From an uncultured Clostridia bacterium (GTDB taxonomy: Bacteria; Bacillota; Clostridia; Oscillospirales; Acutalibacteraceae), in contig CALGGQ010000175.1 of NCBI GenBank assembly GCA_937915775.1, positions 1-26,464 on the forward strand: a stretch of 26,464 nucleotides of DNA. Direction: 5' to 3'. A model generated the notes under the pieces. That model searched no databases, was not told the DNA's origin, and worked only from the letters and a program-made list of their open reading frames with translations. Below, one piece after another: positions 14,752 through 22,579 of the stretch; the stretch's first letter is position 1; the number at the start of each line of letters is the position of its first letter. The translations under genes were made by a program, and so were the position numbers.

Positions 14752-14787
14752 ATTATAACACAAAAATAGGGGGGGGTACTATACAAA
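14752..14787 (-). promoter_or_regulatory. promoter region of the CsgG-like gene containing a G8 tract
   Basis: On the minus strand a perfect TATAAT (14752-14757) precedes the gene by 34 nt. A TTGTAT hexamer (14782-14787) is the only -35 candidate and lies 23 nt away, with eight consecutive G/C pairs (14769-14776) inside the spacer. Spacer length, and so promoter strength, would change with slippage of this tract. Confidence 0.5.
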
Positions 14788-14867
14788 TGTATTTTTTTAA
14801 GAAAATTTTAAAAACGCCTTAAAAAAATCTCTAATTTCTCTAAAGAATATTGCAGAGAAGCCTTCCC

Positions 14868-16064
14868 CTACCCCGCCAATGCTTCCACAGGGTCGAGTTT
14901 ACTTGCTTTCATTGCAGGCGATAGTCCGAAAAAGATTCCCACGAACACACTGAACACGAAAGCAATCACGCAGGCAGAAATTTTGATTGCATACGGCAAT
15001 TCCGTCGCCACATATTCAATCGCAAGGCTCAAGGCAATACCGAGCGCGATTCCCAAAATGCCGCCTAAAAGCGTAATGCTCGCGCTTTCCACCAAAAACT
15101 GTCGGCAGATTGCGAAGGGGCTTGCCCCCAACGCTTTGCGAATACCGATTTCTTGTTTGCGCTCTGTGACCGTCACAATCATAATGTTCATGATTCCGAT
15201 TCCGCCGACGAGAAGCGAAATGGCGGCAATTCCTGAAAGCATGAGCGAGACTGTTCCCATAACATTTTGAACCTGCTCAATCATCGTCTGCATGGAAGTG
15301 ATGTTTACACTTCCTTCCGTGCCCGATTTTTCTGCCATGTACGCCGTTAAATCCGTGACAAGCTGTGAGCAATAGTCCGTATCGGTCGCCTGCACCATAA
15401 TCGTATCCGCCGTAGGGTTCGGTTTGATTTTTTTAGAATAAAATCCGCGCGGAATGTAGATTCCTGTGGTGGTAGATTCCATGCCCGCAGACTGCTCTTT
15501 TAAAACGCCCACCACCGTAAACGCAAAAGGCACTTTTGAACACACCACGAGCACGCCCTTTCCTACCGCATTACCGTCTGGAAAAAGAGATGAAGCAACT
15601 TCGCTTCCGATAATCATTTTTTGGCTGCCCGCAACATCATCGGTTACAGTAAAATATTCTCCCGTATCCAATGTAAGCTGATACATTTCAAGATAGCCTG
15701 GTTCAATCGCAGTCGCATTTGATGTTACTGTAGTTTCGCCATAGCTTACAGAAAAACTTGCCGAATTCTTGTACCACACTTTTTTGATATTTTTTACGCT
15801 GTCAAACAAATCTGTGCGCAACGCCTCGTCGAATTTAAGCGTTACCGCGTCACGGTTTTTCCGCATCCAGCCGCCAGAAGACACGCTCACCAAATCAAGA
15901 CCCGAAGAGCCGAACTGATTTTGAATCTGCTTTGCGGAACTTGCGCCAATACTCGTAATGATAATAACACTTGCCACACCGATAATCACACCGAGCAGCG
16001 AGAGAAAAGTCCGCGTCTTTGAGCGAGCAAAGTTTCTCAATGAATCTATAAAATCTTCAAACAT
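14868..16064 (-). CDS. MacB/FtsX-type ABC transporter permease
   Basis: The product has 398 residues from the ATG at 16064 (MFEDFIDSLRNFARSKTRTF), preferred because GAGGTG lies just upstream; a GTG at 16109 would add 15 residues. The layout is standard for this family: one N-terminal helix (FLSLLGVIIGVASVIIITSI), a periplasmic MacB core domain (~45-270), and a C-terminal FtsX domain with three helices containing GGIGIMNIMIVTVTERKQEI and GIRKALGA. Such permeases act in cytoplasmic-membrane machines that move lipoproteins, peptides or drugs across the envelope, and need a separate LolD/MacB-type ATPase and usually a periplasmic adaptor. Neither is next to it: birA lies divergent on the other side. 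The ATPase must come from elsewhere or was lost. It lies upstream of the CsgG-like gene on the same strand but with a promoter-containing gap between. Confidence 0.9.
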   Translation of the reverse strand: MFEDFIDSLRNFARSKTRTFLSLLGVIIGVASVIIITSIGASSAKQIQNQFGSSGLDLVSVSSGGWMRKNRDAVTLKFDEALRTDLFDSVKNIKKVWYKNSASFSVSYGETTVTSNATAIEPGYLEMYQLTLDTGEYFTVTDDVAGSQKMIIGSEVASSLFPDGNAVGKGVLVVCSKVPFAFTVVGVLKEQSAGMESTTTGIYIPRGFYSKKIKPNPTADTIMVQATDTDYCSQLVTDLTAYMAEKSGTEGSVNITSMQTMIEQVQNVMGTVSLMLSGIAAISLLVGGIGIMNIMIVTVTERKQEIGIRKALGASPFAICRQFLVESASITLLGGILGIALGIALSLAIEYVATELPYAIKISACVIAFVFSVFVGIFFGLSPAMKASKLDPVEALAG

Positions 16065-16180
16065 ATACACCTCAGACTCTGCTGCTTCGATTTTACCTGC
16101 TATTTCCACTCATAACAACTTGAATTTACCAGTGTATTGCACTAAATTTTCGTTATAATTCCATTTATTCGGGAAATCTG

Positions 16181-17251
16181 ATGTCTACAAAATCTGTTAT
16201 TTTAGAAACACTTCAAAAATCTTCTGACCATGTTTCCGGAGAATCACTTGCTCAAATTTGCTCTGTTTCACGCGCAGCCGTCTGGAAAGCAATCCGCTCG
16301 CTTGAAGAAGAAGGTTTCAAAATCGAAGCGATTACGAATCGTGGCTATAAAATTCTTTCAGAACCTGACAAACTTGATTCAAAACAAATCCAAAAAATTC
16401 TTTCTGAATCAAAAATTTCTGCATCAGTTTTTACATTTCCGCAAATCGACTCCACCAATTCTGAGGCAAAACGTCGTGCCGCAGAAGTCGGCTCATTCCG
16501 AGATTCTAACGGAAATCTTACCCCCAAAGGCAAAAATCTGCATGTTTCTTTGTTTGCCGCTGAATCACAAACTGGCGGAAAAGGCCGCCTTGGCAGAACA
16601 TTTGTTTCGCCCGCAGATTCAGGCGTTTATTTTTCACTCTTGTATTCTCCACGCGGAGGAGTCAAAAATCCTGCGCTTTTTACAGCGGCAGCGGCAGTTG
16701 CTGTTTCCAGGGCAATTTCCAAACTCTTTGACGAAAAATGCTCAATCAAATGGGTAAACGACATCTTTCTGTGTGAAAAAAAAATTTCTGGAATTTTGGT
16801 CGAAGGAATTACAAATTTTGAAACAGGTAACATTGATGCGGCTGTCGTTGGAATCGGCATTAACCTAAAAAATGCAAATTTATCCGGCGAAATCGCAAAA
16901 ATCGCAGGCAGCATAGAAGAGGCAAAAATCGCTCAGGGTAAAAATTTTGTTCCATGCAAAAAAAATCAAATCATCAGCGAAGTAGTAAAAAATCTCGTGG
17001 AATTTTACGAAGCATTTGATAATTCTGACGAAGAAATCAAGTCAAAAATGATTCAGGAATATCGCGCTTCTTCAATGCTTATAGGAAAAAAAGTAAAAGT
17101 AAATCCTGTCGCGGGCTTTTCAGGCGAATCATACAATGCCACCGTCAAAGAAATTACAGAGGAAATAAAACTGATTGTCGAAACAGAAAACGGCGAAGAA
17201 ATAGCTCTTTCAAGCGGAGAGGTCAGCCTTCATTCATATGATTTTGTCTGA
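16181..17251 (+). CDS. birA: bifunctional biotin-protein ligase / biotin repressor
   Basis: The product has 356 residues. Residues 1-60 form the winged helix-turn-helix (SGESLAQICSVSRAAVWKAI, then TNRGYKIL) that in BirA binds the biotin operator. Residues ~85-290 form the ligase domain: QIDSTNSEAKR, the biotinyl-adenylate loop GGKGRLGRTF (132-141), the KWVNDIF stretch (190-196; KWPND in the usual form), and KKISGILVEG with the expected Lys. The C-terminal SH3-like cap runs to residue 356. It joins biotin to carrier proteins such as the acetyl-CoA carboxylase or decarboxylase subunit. An extra ~15 residues (SFRDSNGNLTPKGKNLH) precede the biotin loop, an insertion not usual in E. coli BirA. The ATG has no strong ribosome site. 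The next gene begins 40 nt downstream on the same strand and may be cotranscribed. Confidence 0.93.
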   Translation: MSTKSVILETLQKSSDHVSGESLAQICSVSRAAVWKAIRSLEEEGFKIEAITNRGYKILSEPDKLDSKQIQKILSESKISASVFTFPQIDSTNSEAKRRAAEVGSFRDSNGNLTPKGKNLHVSLFAAESQTGGKGRLGRTFVSPADSGVYFSLLYSPRGGVKNPALFTAAAAVAVSRAISKLFDEKCSIKWVNDIFLCEKKISGILVEGITNFETGNIDAAVVGIGINLKNANLSGEIAKIAGSIEEAKIAQGKNFVPCKKNQIISEVVKNLVEFYEAFDNSDEEIKSKMIQEYRASSMLIGKKVKVNPVAGFSGESYNATVKEITEEIKLIVETENGEEIALSSGEVSLHSYDFV

Positions 17252-17291
17252 TTTATTGCTTTGAACCCCCCAATCTGCTAAAATATTTCCG

Positions 17292-19598
17292 ATGAAAAAA
17301 TTAATCCCCGTCATTTTTGTTTTGGTGGCGGCTTTTTTGGCTTTTTTGTTTTTTAGCCGGAATCTCTTTGTCAAAAATAATTCAATTTCTCGTGCGCGCG
17401 TAGTTATTCCTCTTGTTGGTGAACAAAATTCTAAAAATAAAAACAATGAGTATTCTGAAGGTCTGGAACAAACTTCTTTTATCCAGCTTTCAACGGGCGA
17501 AACTCTGGTCGGCACAATGGAAATGGACATTGACGGCGACGGCTACGATGACCAAATCAATATGGTTAAAACAACGGCAAGCCCTTATATCGTGCTTATT
17601 GTCGGACTTTACAATCCACAAAACGGCAATTATGAACGCACAAATTATCTTGCCACGCAAATCACGCAGATGAAGACTTTTGCCTGCACAAGCATCGATG
17701 TAATCGGAAATCACAAAAACGCGCTCGTTTATCAAGGTGTCACAGACTCGGGCAGAGTCGTTTTAAAAATCTTTTTGGGAAACAGAAGTAAAAGCGGAGA
17801 ATTTCTGCTTAATCCAATCGGAGACTTTGAAGCAGACGGCACGATTTTTATTCAGCAGACTCCGCGAAGCGAAAGTTACGAGCTTGCACAAACAAAAGGA
17901 GCAAGTTTTCCTGTCTGGGTTTACACATCAGAACAAAAAACAGGCACAGATTCTTCAAGACTTGACCAGATTCAAACAATGTACGAGTGGAACGAAGACG
18001 AAGGCACTTATGTTGCCACACGCACGCTTCGGGTCGCAGGAAATACGCTTGCACAAAAAGAACTGGCTCGAATTCAGGACGGCACAGTCGAAACATTCGG
18101 GAATTTTTTGGACGGGTTGTGGTACAAAACTGAAAATCCCGGAAAAAGCATTCGTTATATTTCCTTTGATTACCCCAATTCCGAAATCATTTTTGAATAT
18201 GAAGATTCTGAAGAAGTCTATTCCTGGCTCAACAGCACGCTCCGCAGCAACGGAATTTATTTTTCTGCGGTCAACAAATCAATCGAAAACCTACAAAGGC
18301 GATTTGACATTTCCCTTGTAAGCACAGACGAAATCAGAATCAAATTGCAAGACGATGTACGCATGTTGATTAACGAAAGCACGCTTTGGGATGGAAATTA
18401 CAAAAAATTTACCTCACACCCCACTGTTGAAGCCATTAAAACAAAGGAAACCGAGTTTCTTGAAAATCTAGTCAAACAAGAAACATGGGAAGCGGGCGAT
18501 GGCACAATCATTACTTTTACAAAAAATTCTTATGTCGCAAATGGAAAATCATCTTACGATTCAGGAAGAATCACTACGAATGAAGTAACGGGAAGCACGC
18601 TGTTGCAGTTCCGCTCAGTGCATGAAGTTCCGTATTTTAAAAATTACTATCTCCCGACTGCTTCTGAAAGCGAAACAATTGTTCTCTACAGTGTAGTTCT
18701 TTCGCCAGAAGGATTTTATCAAGAGCCAACTTCTCCGCTCGTCCTTAAAAAATATGTTCCTCCCAAAGAAGATGACTCCCCTGCCGAAGAGATTCAGTCA
18801 TTTACAGAAAGTGTTGCGACTCAAAATCCGAGCGAGCCAAAAATTTCCGTCGGAATTTCTCCTCAGTATTTTTCTCCCGATGGTGACGGCGAATATGATG
18901 ACCTTACGATTATGCTCAAAGCCACTTGTGAAAGCCCAATGAAGTCATGGAGTTTTACGGTTGAAGACCCTGCGACTTTAAAGCCCTTCTGGACGGCAAA
19001 AGGAACAGATTCACTTCAAGAAAAAATCATTTGGAACGGCAAAAGCACACGCGGAGAAGTCGTTCAGTCGGCTACAGATTATCCGTATGAATTTACCGTC
19101 ACTGATTCTAACAATCTTTCCAGCACCGTCAAAGGTTTCGTCAAAGTTGATGTCCTCGTAATCCGTGAAGGCGAACGAATCAAAATGCAAGTTCCGTCAA
19201 TTATTTTCCGAAGTGATGCCGCCGATTTTAAAACCACCGAAGAACTTGCTTCCCGCCCAGACTATGACGGTGTTACAAAAGGCTTGGATCAGCGAACGCT
19301 CGAAAACAATGTCAAAGTTTTGAGCCGAATTTCCGAAATTCTCAAAAAATTCCGCGACTATAATGTCACGATTGAAGGCAACGCAAATAACCTTTCTGGC
19401 ACACAGCAAGAAGAAGATGAAGTCAAATTGCTTTCAGAGCAGAGAGCACAGTATGTACGCGACTGGCTCGTAAAGGATGGCGTTCCGTCGTCAAATCTCA
19501 AGGGCGTGGGCAACGGAAGCAAAAATCCCGCCACCCTCTCCACCGCTACAGAAGACCGATGGAAAAACCGCCGCGTAGAATTCATTTTGAAAAAATAA
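17292..19598 (+). CDS. large envelope protein with C-terminal OmpA peptidoglycan-binding domain
   Basis: The product has 768 residues. A signal or membrane anchor occupies residues 1-24 (MKKLIPVIFVLVAAFLAFLF). An EF-hand-like stretch DIDGDGYDDQIN at 79-90 resembles VCBS/FG-GAP calcium loops, and a second, FSPDGDGEYDDLTI, lies near residue 530 and opens a FlgD/CHU-C-like Ig domain (SWSFTVEDP, then IIWNGKSTRGEVV). The last ~110 residues form an OmpA-like domain (YNVTIEGNANN, LLSEQRAQYVRDWLV, GVGNGSKNPA, DRWKNRRVEF), which holds peptidoglycan through diaminopimelate or ornithine. It therefore probably ties the treponemal envelope to the wall from the periplasm. Spirochete OmpA-tailed proteins of this general plan are known, but I cannot name an orthologue. 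It follows birA by 40 nt and ends at a strong bidirectional terminator. Confidence 0.85.
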   Translation: MKKLIPVIFVLVAAFLAFLFFSRNLFVKNNSISRARVVIPLVGEQNSKNKNNEYSEGLEQTSFIQLSTGETLVGTMEMDIDGDGYDDQINMVKTTASPYIVLIVGLYNPQNGNYERTNYLATQITQMKTFACTSIDVIGNHKNALVYQGVTDSGRVVLKIFLGNRSKSGEFLLNPIGDFEADGTIFIQQTPRSESYELAQTKGASFPVWVYTSEQKTGTDSSRLDQIQTMYEWNEDEGTYVATRTLRVAGNTLAQKELARIQDGTVETFGNFLDGLWYKTENPGKSIRYISFDYPNSEIIFEYEDSEEVYSWLNSTLRSNGIYFSAVNKSIENLQRRFDISLVSTDEIRIKLQDDVRMLINESTLWDGNYKKFTSHPTVEAIKTKETEFLENLVKQETWEAGDGTIITFTKNSYVANGKSSYDSGRITTNEVTGSTLLQFRSVHEVPYFKNYYLPTASESETIVLYSVVLSPEGFYQEPTSPLVLKKYVPPKEDDSPAEEIQSFTESVATQNPSEPKISVGISPQYFSPDGDGEYDDLTIMLKATCESPMKSWSFTVEDPATLKPFWTAKGTDSLQEKIIWNGKSTRGEVVQSATDYPYEFTVTDSNNLSSTVKGFVKVDVLVIREGERIKMQVPSIIFRSDAADFKTTEELASRPDYDGVTKGLDQRTLENNVKVLSRISEILKKFRDYNVTIEGNANNLSGTQQEEDEVKLLSEQRAQYVRDWLVKDGVPSSNLKGVGNGSKNPATLSTATEDRWKNRRVEFILKK

Positions 19599-19607
19599 GC
19601 AAAAAAA

Positions 19608-19631
19608 GGCTGTCCAACTGAATGGACAGCC
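19608..19631. terminator. bidirectional terminator
   Basis: Perfect 9-bp arms ggctgtcca (19608-19616) and tggacagcc (19623-19631) flank a 6-nt loop. A T6 run follows on the plus strand and a T7 run on the minus strand. It ends both the OmpA-tailed gene and the convergent pectate lyase gene. Confidence 0.9.
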
Positions 19632-19651
19632 CGATTTTTTCCAGGGAAAAC

Positions 19652-22399
19652 TTACTTGCTTACTTTCACATAGCAGAGGTTGATTCCGCTTGCGGTGGAC
19701 ATAAGGTAATATGTGCCGTCGCTTGGAACGGAGAATGTGTAGGTTGCAAGACTAGAAGAAACTTCGCTCTTGCTTACAACTGAGCCACTTGAATCAACGA
19801 GTGCAAGATAGCGTCCTGCCGCTCCGTAAGCGTATGCGGTAACAGTGCAACCAGAAATTGCGGTAAATCCTACGCAACGGAATGAACCTGCACTCCCGCC
19901 ACCACCGAGAGCAAGCGTTTGTGTGTAGGTTGTTCCGCTGTATGTGTTTGAAGTGATGTACGGAACAGAAACCGTTTTTGAACTTGTAGCATAAATCGTA
20001 AAGCTTCCGCTCGTTGTGTTTGAAGTGTATGTTCCGTGAGTCAAATTGTTAGCGTTCATTTCGATTGTTGTGAATGAACTTGAAGATGAGCCAGAAATAT
20101 AAACTTCAAAAATTCGAATTGAGCTTGAAGAAGAGTAGAGGTAGTAAGTTCCGCTAGACGTTGTGGTGTAGTTTAGTGCAGTTGCGCTAGTACCAACGCT
20201 TACAGACTTTAAGACAGATGAGCCGTCAGAAAGGTTAAGTGTGCGTGTTGAGCCAGCGTTTGCAACAACAGAAATTGAAGCCCCTGCCGCTGCCGTAAAT
20301 TTGATTGCGCGGTAAGTTGGACTAACGCCGTCTGCTCCACCACCTAAGTCAAATGCTTTTGTGTAGCTGTTTGAGTTGTATGTGCATGAGCTTGAAGTGA
20401 TTTTTACTGTTTTTGAAGAAGTTGCAAGAACAGTAAATGTGTCATAAGTGGTGTTTGCCTTGAGGGTTGTTGTTGAGTAGTTATCTGCCTTTAAAGAAAC
20501 AGCCGAACTAGAAGAGCTTGAGCTTGAAGAAGAACTTGATGAAGATGAGCTACTTGATGAAGATGACGAGCTAGAAGAACTAGACGAGCTGCTTGAAGAA
20601 CTAGATGAAGATGAACTTGAAGATGAACTGCTTGAAGAACTTGATGATGAACTTGAGTTGTACGCTGTTGTAGCGCCAGTGTAGCTCTGCAAAGCGGCTT
20701 TTAATGTTTCGTCAACATCGTAGCTTGTGTCGGCACTGTCGCTGAATGTGTAGGTAAAGTCTCCGCCTTCAACACGACCTGCGTATTTTTTGACATTCGC
20801 CATTGCCGTTGCAGGAGCGTCTGCCGTGTATGAATACATAATGCTTGAAGTGTCAAAGTTATTGTATGTGTTTGAGCCAGAAGCAGAAACAACGCTAGAA
20901 GGAACTGTAGTGCTCTTTGAAGAAACAACGTATGCGTCAAAATCAGTTGTTGTTGTGGCGCCTGAGTAAGTTCCGCCGTATGGAATGAATGTGTAAGTTC
21001 CGTTCATTGAGTTGTTGTATGCTTTAATCATGCCGCCCGCTTCTTTTGAGAATGTGGCGTTGTCGGTCTTTTTGGTTGAAGTGCCTGCATAAAGGTCAGA
21101 ACCCTGCATAGAAATCATCATAGGATATTTGCAGTTGCGGAAGTAGTTTGCTTCCATAAAGACTGATGAGCCTAAGCATGCGCCCGCACCGTATTTTGCG
21201 TTTCCGTCGTAATAGTTGTTGTAAACGTGAGCTGAATAGTAGCGTACGCGCGGATGGCGTGAATCTGAATGGTCATACCAGTTGTGATGGTAAGTGATAT
21301 ACAGGTCAGATGTTGTGCCTTCGCTCAAACCAAGAAGATTACATTTTCCAGAATCCCAGAAGTGGTTGTAAGAGAATGTGACATAAGTTGATTTTTTGCA
21401 GTCCAAAGCTCCGTCGCCTTTTTTCTGGTCAGAATCGCTTCCTGCCGCTCCATAGAACATATCGCAGTTGTGAACCCAAACATTCTTGTTGTTCTGCTGG
21501 AGCGAAACATTGTCGCCTTCGTCAGAATCTACCATCATAAAGCCAAGGTTGGCAATTTCTACATACTGAGCGTTTTTGATTCTGATTCCCCAGCCGTAAG
21601 CAGTTGCGTCAGAGCCAATACCTTCGATTGTAAGTCCGTTTGTTAAAAGTTTTGAAGAGCCAGAGCCACTAATCATAATGTCGCCATTGTCCATTGTGGC
21701 AAAATCAGTTACTTTTCCAATAATGCGTACACAAAGTGGGCGAGTGTCGTAGCCTTTTTTGAAGGCGTTAAGAATGTTCTGTAATCCTGTGCATGAAGTT
21801 GTAGCTCCTTTTGCAGAAGTTGTTACATCGAGGGAAACAGTGTCTTTTGTTGATTCATTGATATAAAGAACGACGGCGTTGTCTTTGAGAGTTCCGTCTG
21901 CCTTATAGGCTCCTGGAACCGTATCGCCGTAAAAACCGAATCCGCTTCGGTCGTGGCTTGCAACGCTTACTGTTGCACTTGCATAAGATGAGCCGCTTGT
22001 AACTTTGAGAGTGTGGCTTCCTGCAGCAAGACCTGGAACATCACATCTCCATTGAGAGCCGATTTTGCGTGTAAGGTAAGAACTTACTTCTGTGCCGTCA
22101 CAAGTTACAGTGTAGCTTGAAGAAGAACCCGTCCAAACGATGTACGCGCTGTTGAGCCAGCCTTGTGCCTTTACGCCTGTAAGCCCGCTTCCTGTGGGAA
22201 TCGCCGAGCTGATAGAGCCGGTAATTCCGTTCGTAGCCGCCGAATAGGTAGCCGCGCGTGACGAAACTGAACTTACGACCGATTCAGAAGAATTTGCAGA
22301 CTCATCGACATCAGCGATTTCGCTACAACCAACGAATGGCAGACCCGCAGCAAGCGTGAGTGCGCCCAGAATGGAAACCATTCTAAAACTTTTTTTCAT
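19652..22399 (-). CDS. secreted pectate lyase (PL1 family) lipoprotein with poly-Ser linker and two C-terminal modules
   Basis: The product has 915 residues, with a GGAGGA ribosome site. The lipobox FVGC gives Cys25, so it is anchored on the cell surface or in the periplasm. Residues ~60-150 form an Ig-like N-terminal domain. Residues ~180-480 are a PL1 right-handed beta-helix: NVWVHNCDMFYG, KKGDGALDCKKSTYVTFSYN with calcium-binding Asp residues, ITYHHNWYDHSDSRHPRVRY with the RxPxxR motif (381-386) and its catalytic Arg, and HVYNNYYDG. It cleaves polygalacturonate by calcium-aided beta-elimination. Residues 582-632 are 51 consecutive Ser. After that come two tandem ~135-residue beta-sandwich modules (each with TSSKTV... 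and a SGTYYL/DGTYYL end), probably carbohydrate-binding. It fits a pectin-using gut or rumen Treponema. It is monocistronic, ending at a strong terminator. Confidence 0.93.
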   Translation of the reverse strand: MKKSFRMVSILGALTLAAGLPFVGCSEIADVDESANSSESVVSSVSSRAATYSAATNGITGSISSAIPTGSGLTGVKAQGWLNSAYIVWTGSSSSYTVTCDGTEVSSYLTRKIGSQWRCDVPGLAAGSHTLKVTSGSSYASATVSVASHDRSGFGFYGDTVPGAYKADGTLKDNAVVLYINESTKDTVSLDVTTSAKGATTSCTGLQNILNAFKKGYDTRPLCVRIIGKVTDFATMDNGDIMISGSGSSKLLTNGLTIEGIGSDATAYGWGIRIKNAQYVEIANLGFMMVDSDEGDNVSLQQNNKNVWVHNCDMFYGAAGSDSDQKKGDGALDCKKSTYVTFSYNHFWDSGKCNLLGLSEGTTSDLYITYHHNWYDHSDSRHPRVRYYSAHVYNNYYDGNAKYGAGACLGSSVFMEANYFRNCKYPMMISMQGSDLYAGTSTKKTDNATFSKEAGGMIKAYNNSMNGTYTFIPYGGTYSGATTTTDFDAYVVSSKSTTVPSSVVSASGSNTYNNFDTSSIMYSYTADAPATAMANVKKYAGRVEGGDFTYTFSDSADTSYDVDETLKAALQSYTGATTAYNSSSSSSSSSSSSSSSSSSSSSSSSSSSSSSSSSSSSSSSSSSSSSSSSSSSAVSLKADNYSTTTLKANTTYDTFTVLATSSKTVKITSSSCTYNSNSYTKAFDLGGGADGVSPTYRAIKFTAAAGASISVVANAGSTRTLNLSDGSSVLKSVSVGTSATALNYTTTSSGTYYLYSSSSSIRIFEVYISGSSSSSFTTIEMNANNLTHGTYTSNTTSGSFTIYATSSKTVSVPYITSNTYSGTTYTQTLALGGGGSAGSFRCVGFTAISGCTVTAYAYGAAGRYLALVDSSGSVVSKSEVSSSLATYTFSVPSDGTYYLMSTASGINLCYVKVSK
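20504..20656 (-). repeat. run of 51 serine codons (linker)
   Basis: Every codon from 20656 down to 20504 encodes Ser, using AGC, AGT, TCT, TCA and TCG in mixed order rather than one repeated triplet. Simple slippage of a single codon would give a uniform run, so the protein run appears to be kept by selection. It joins the pectate lyase domain to the C-terminal modules. Confidence 0.9.
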
Positions 22400-22539
22400 A
22401 AAAATCCTCCAACTTTATGAATATCCATACTGTAATAAATCGGAAAAAGAATGTTCTGTCGGTTTTTTGGACTATTCTGTTATAAATTTAGGTAGAGAGA
22501 TTGGAGAAATTGCGAAAAAGCTAAAAACAATCCCTCTTT

Positions 22540-22568
22540 TTGAAAAAAACTCTGCGTTTCGGTATAAT
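22540..22568 (+). promoter_or_regulatory. promoter placed almost on the start codon of the DUF3943 gene
   Basis: TTGAAA (22540-22545), a 17-nt spacer and a perfect TATAAT (22563-22568) end only 11 nt before the ATG at 22580. The expected transcript start would leave a leader of about 4-6 nt. Confidence 0.7.
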
Positions 22569-22579
22569 AAGGCACAAAT

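Noticed and set aside
14830..14862. Weak 6-bp hairpin (ttctct/agagaa) after the permease gene
   Set aside because: Short stem, 12-nt loop and a T-run several bases away; not good enough to call a terminator.
16120..16160. Promoter for birA
   Set aside because: A TATAAT is present at 16154-16159 but no -35 box lies at an acceptable distance, so no promoter is called.
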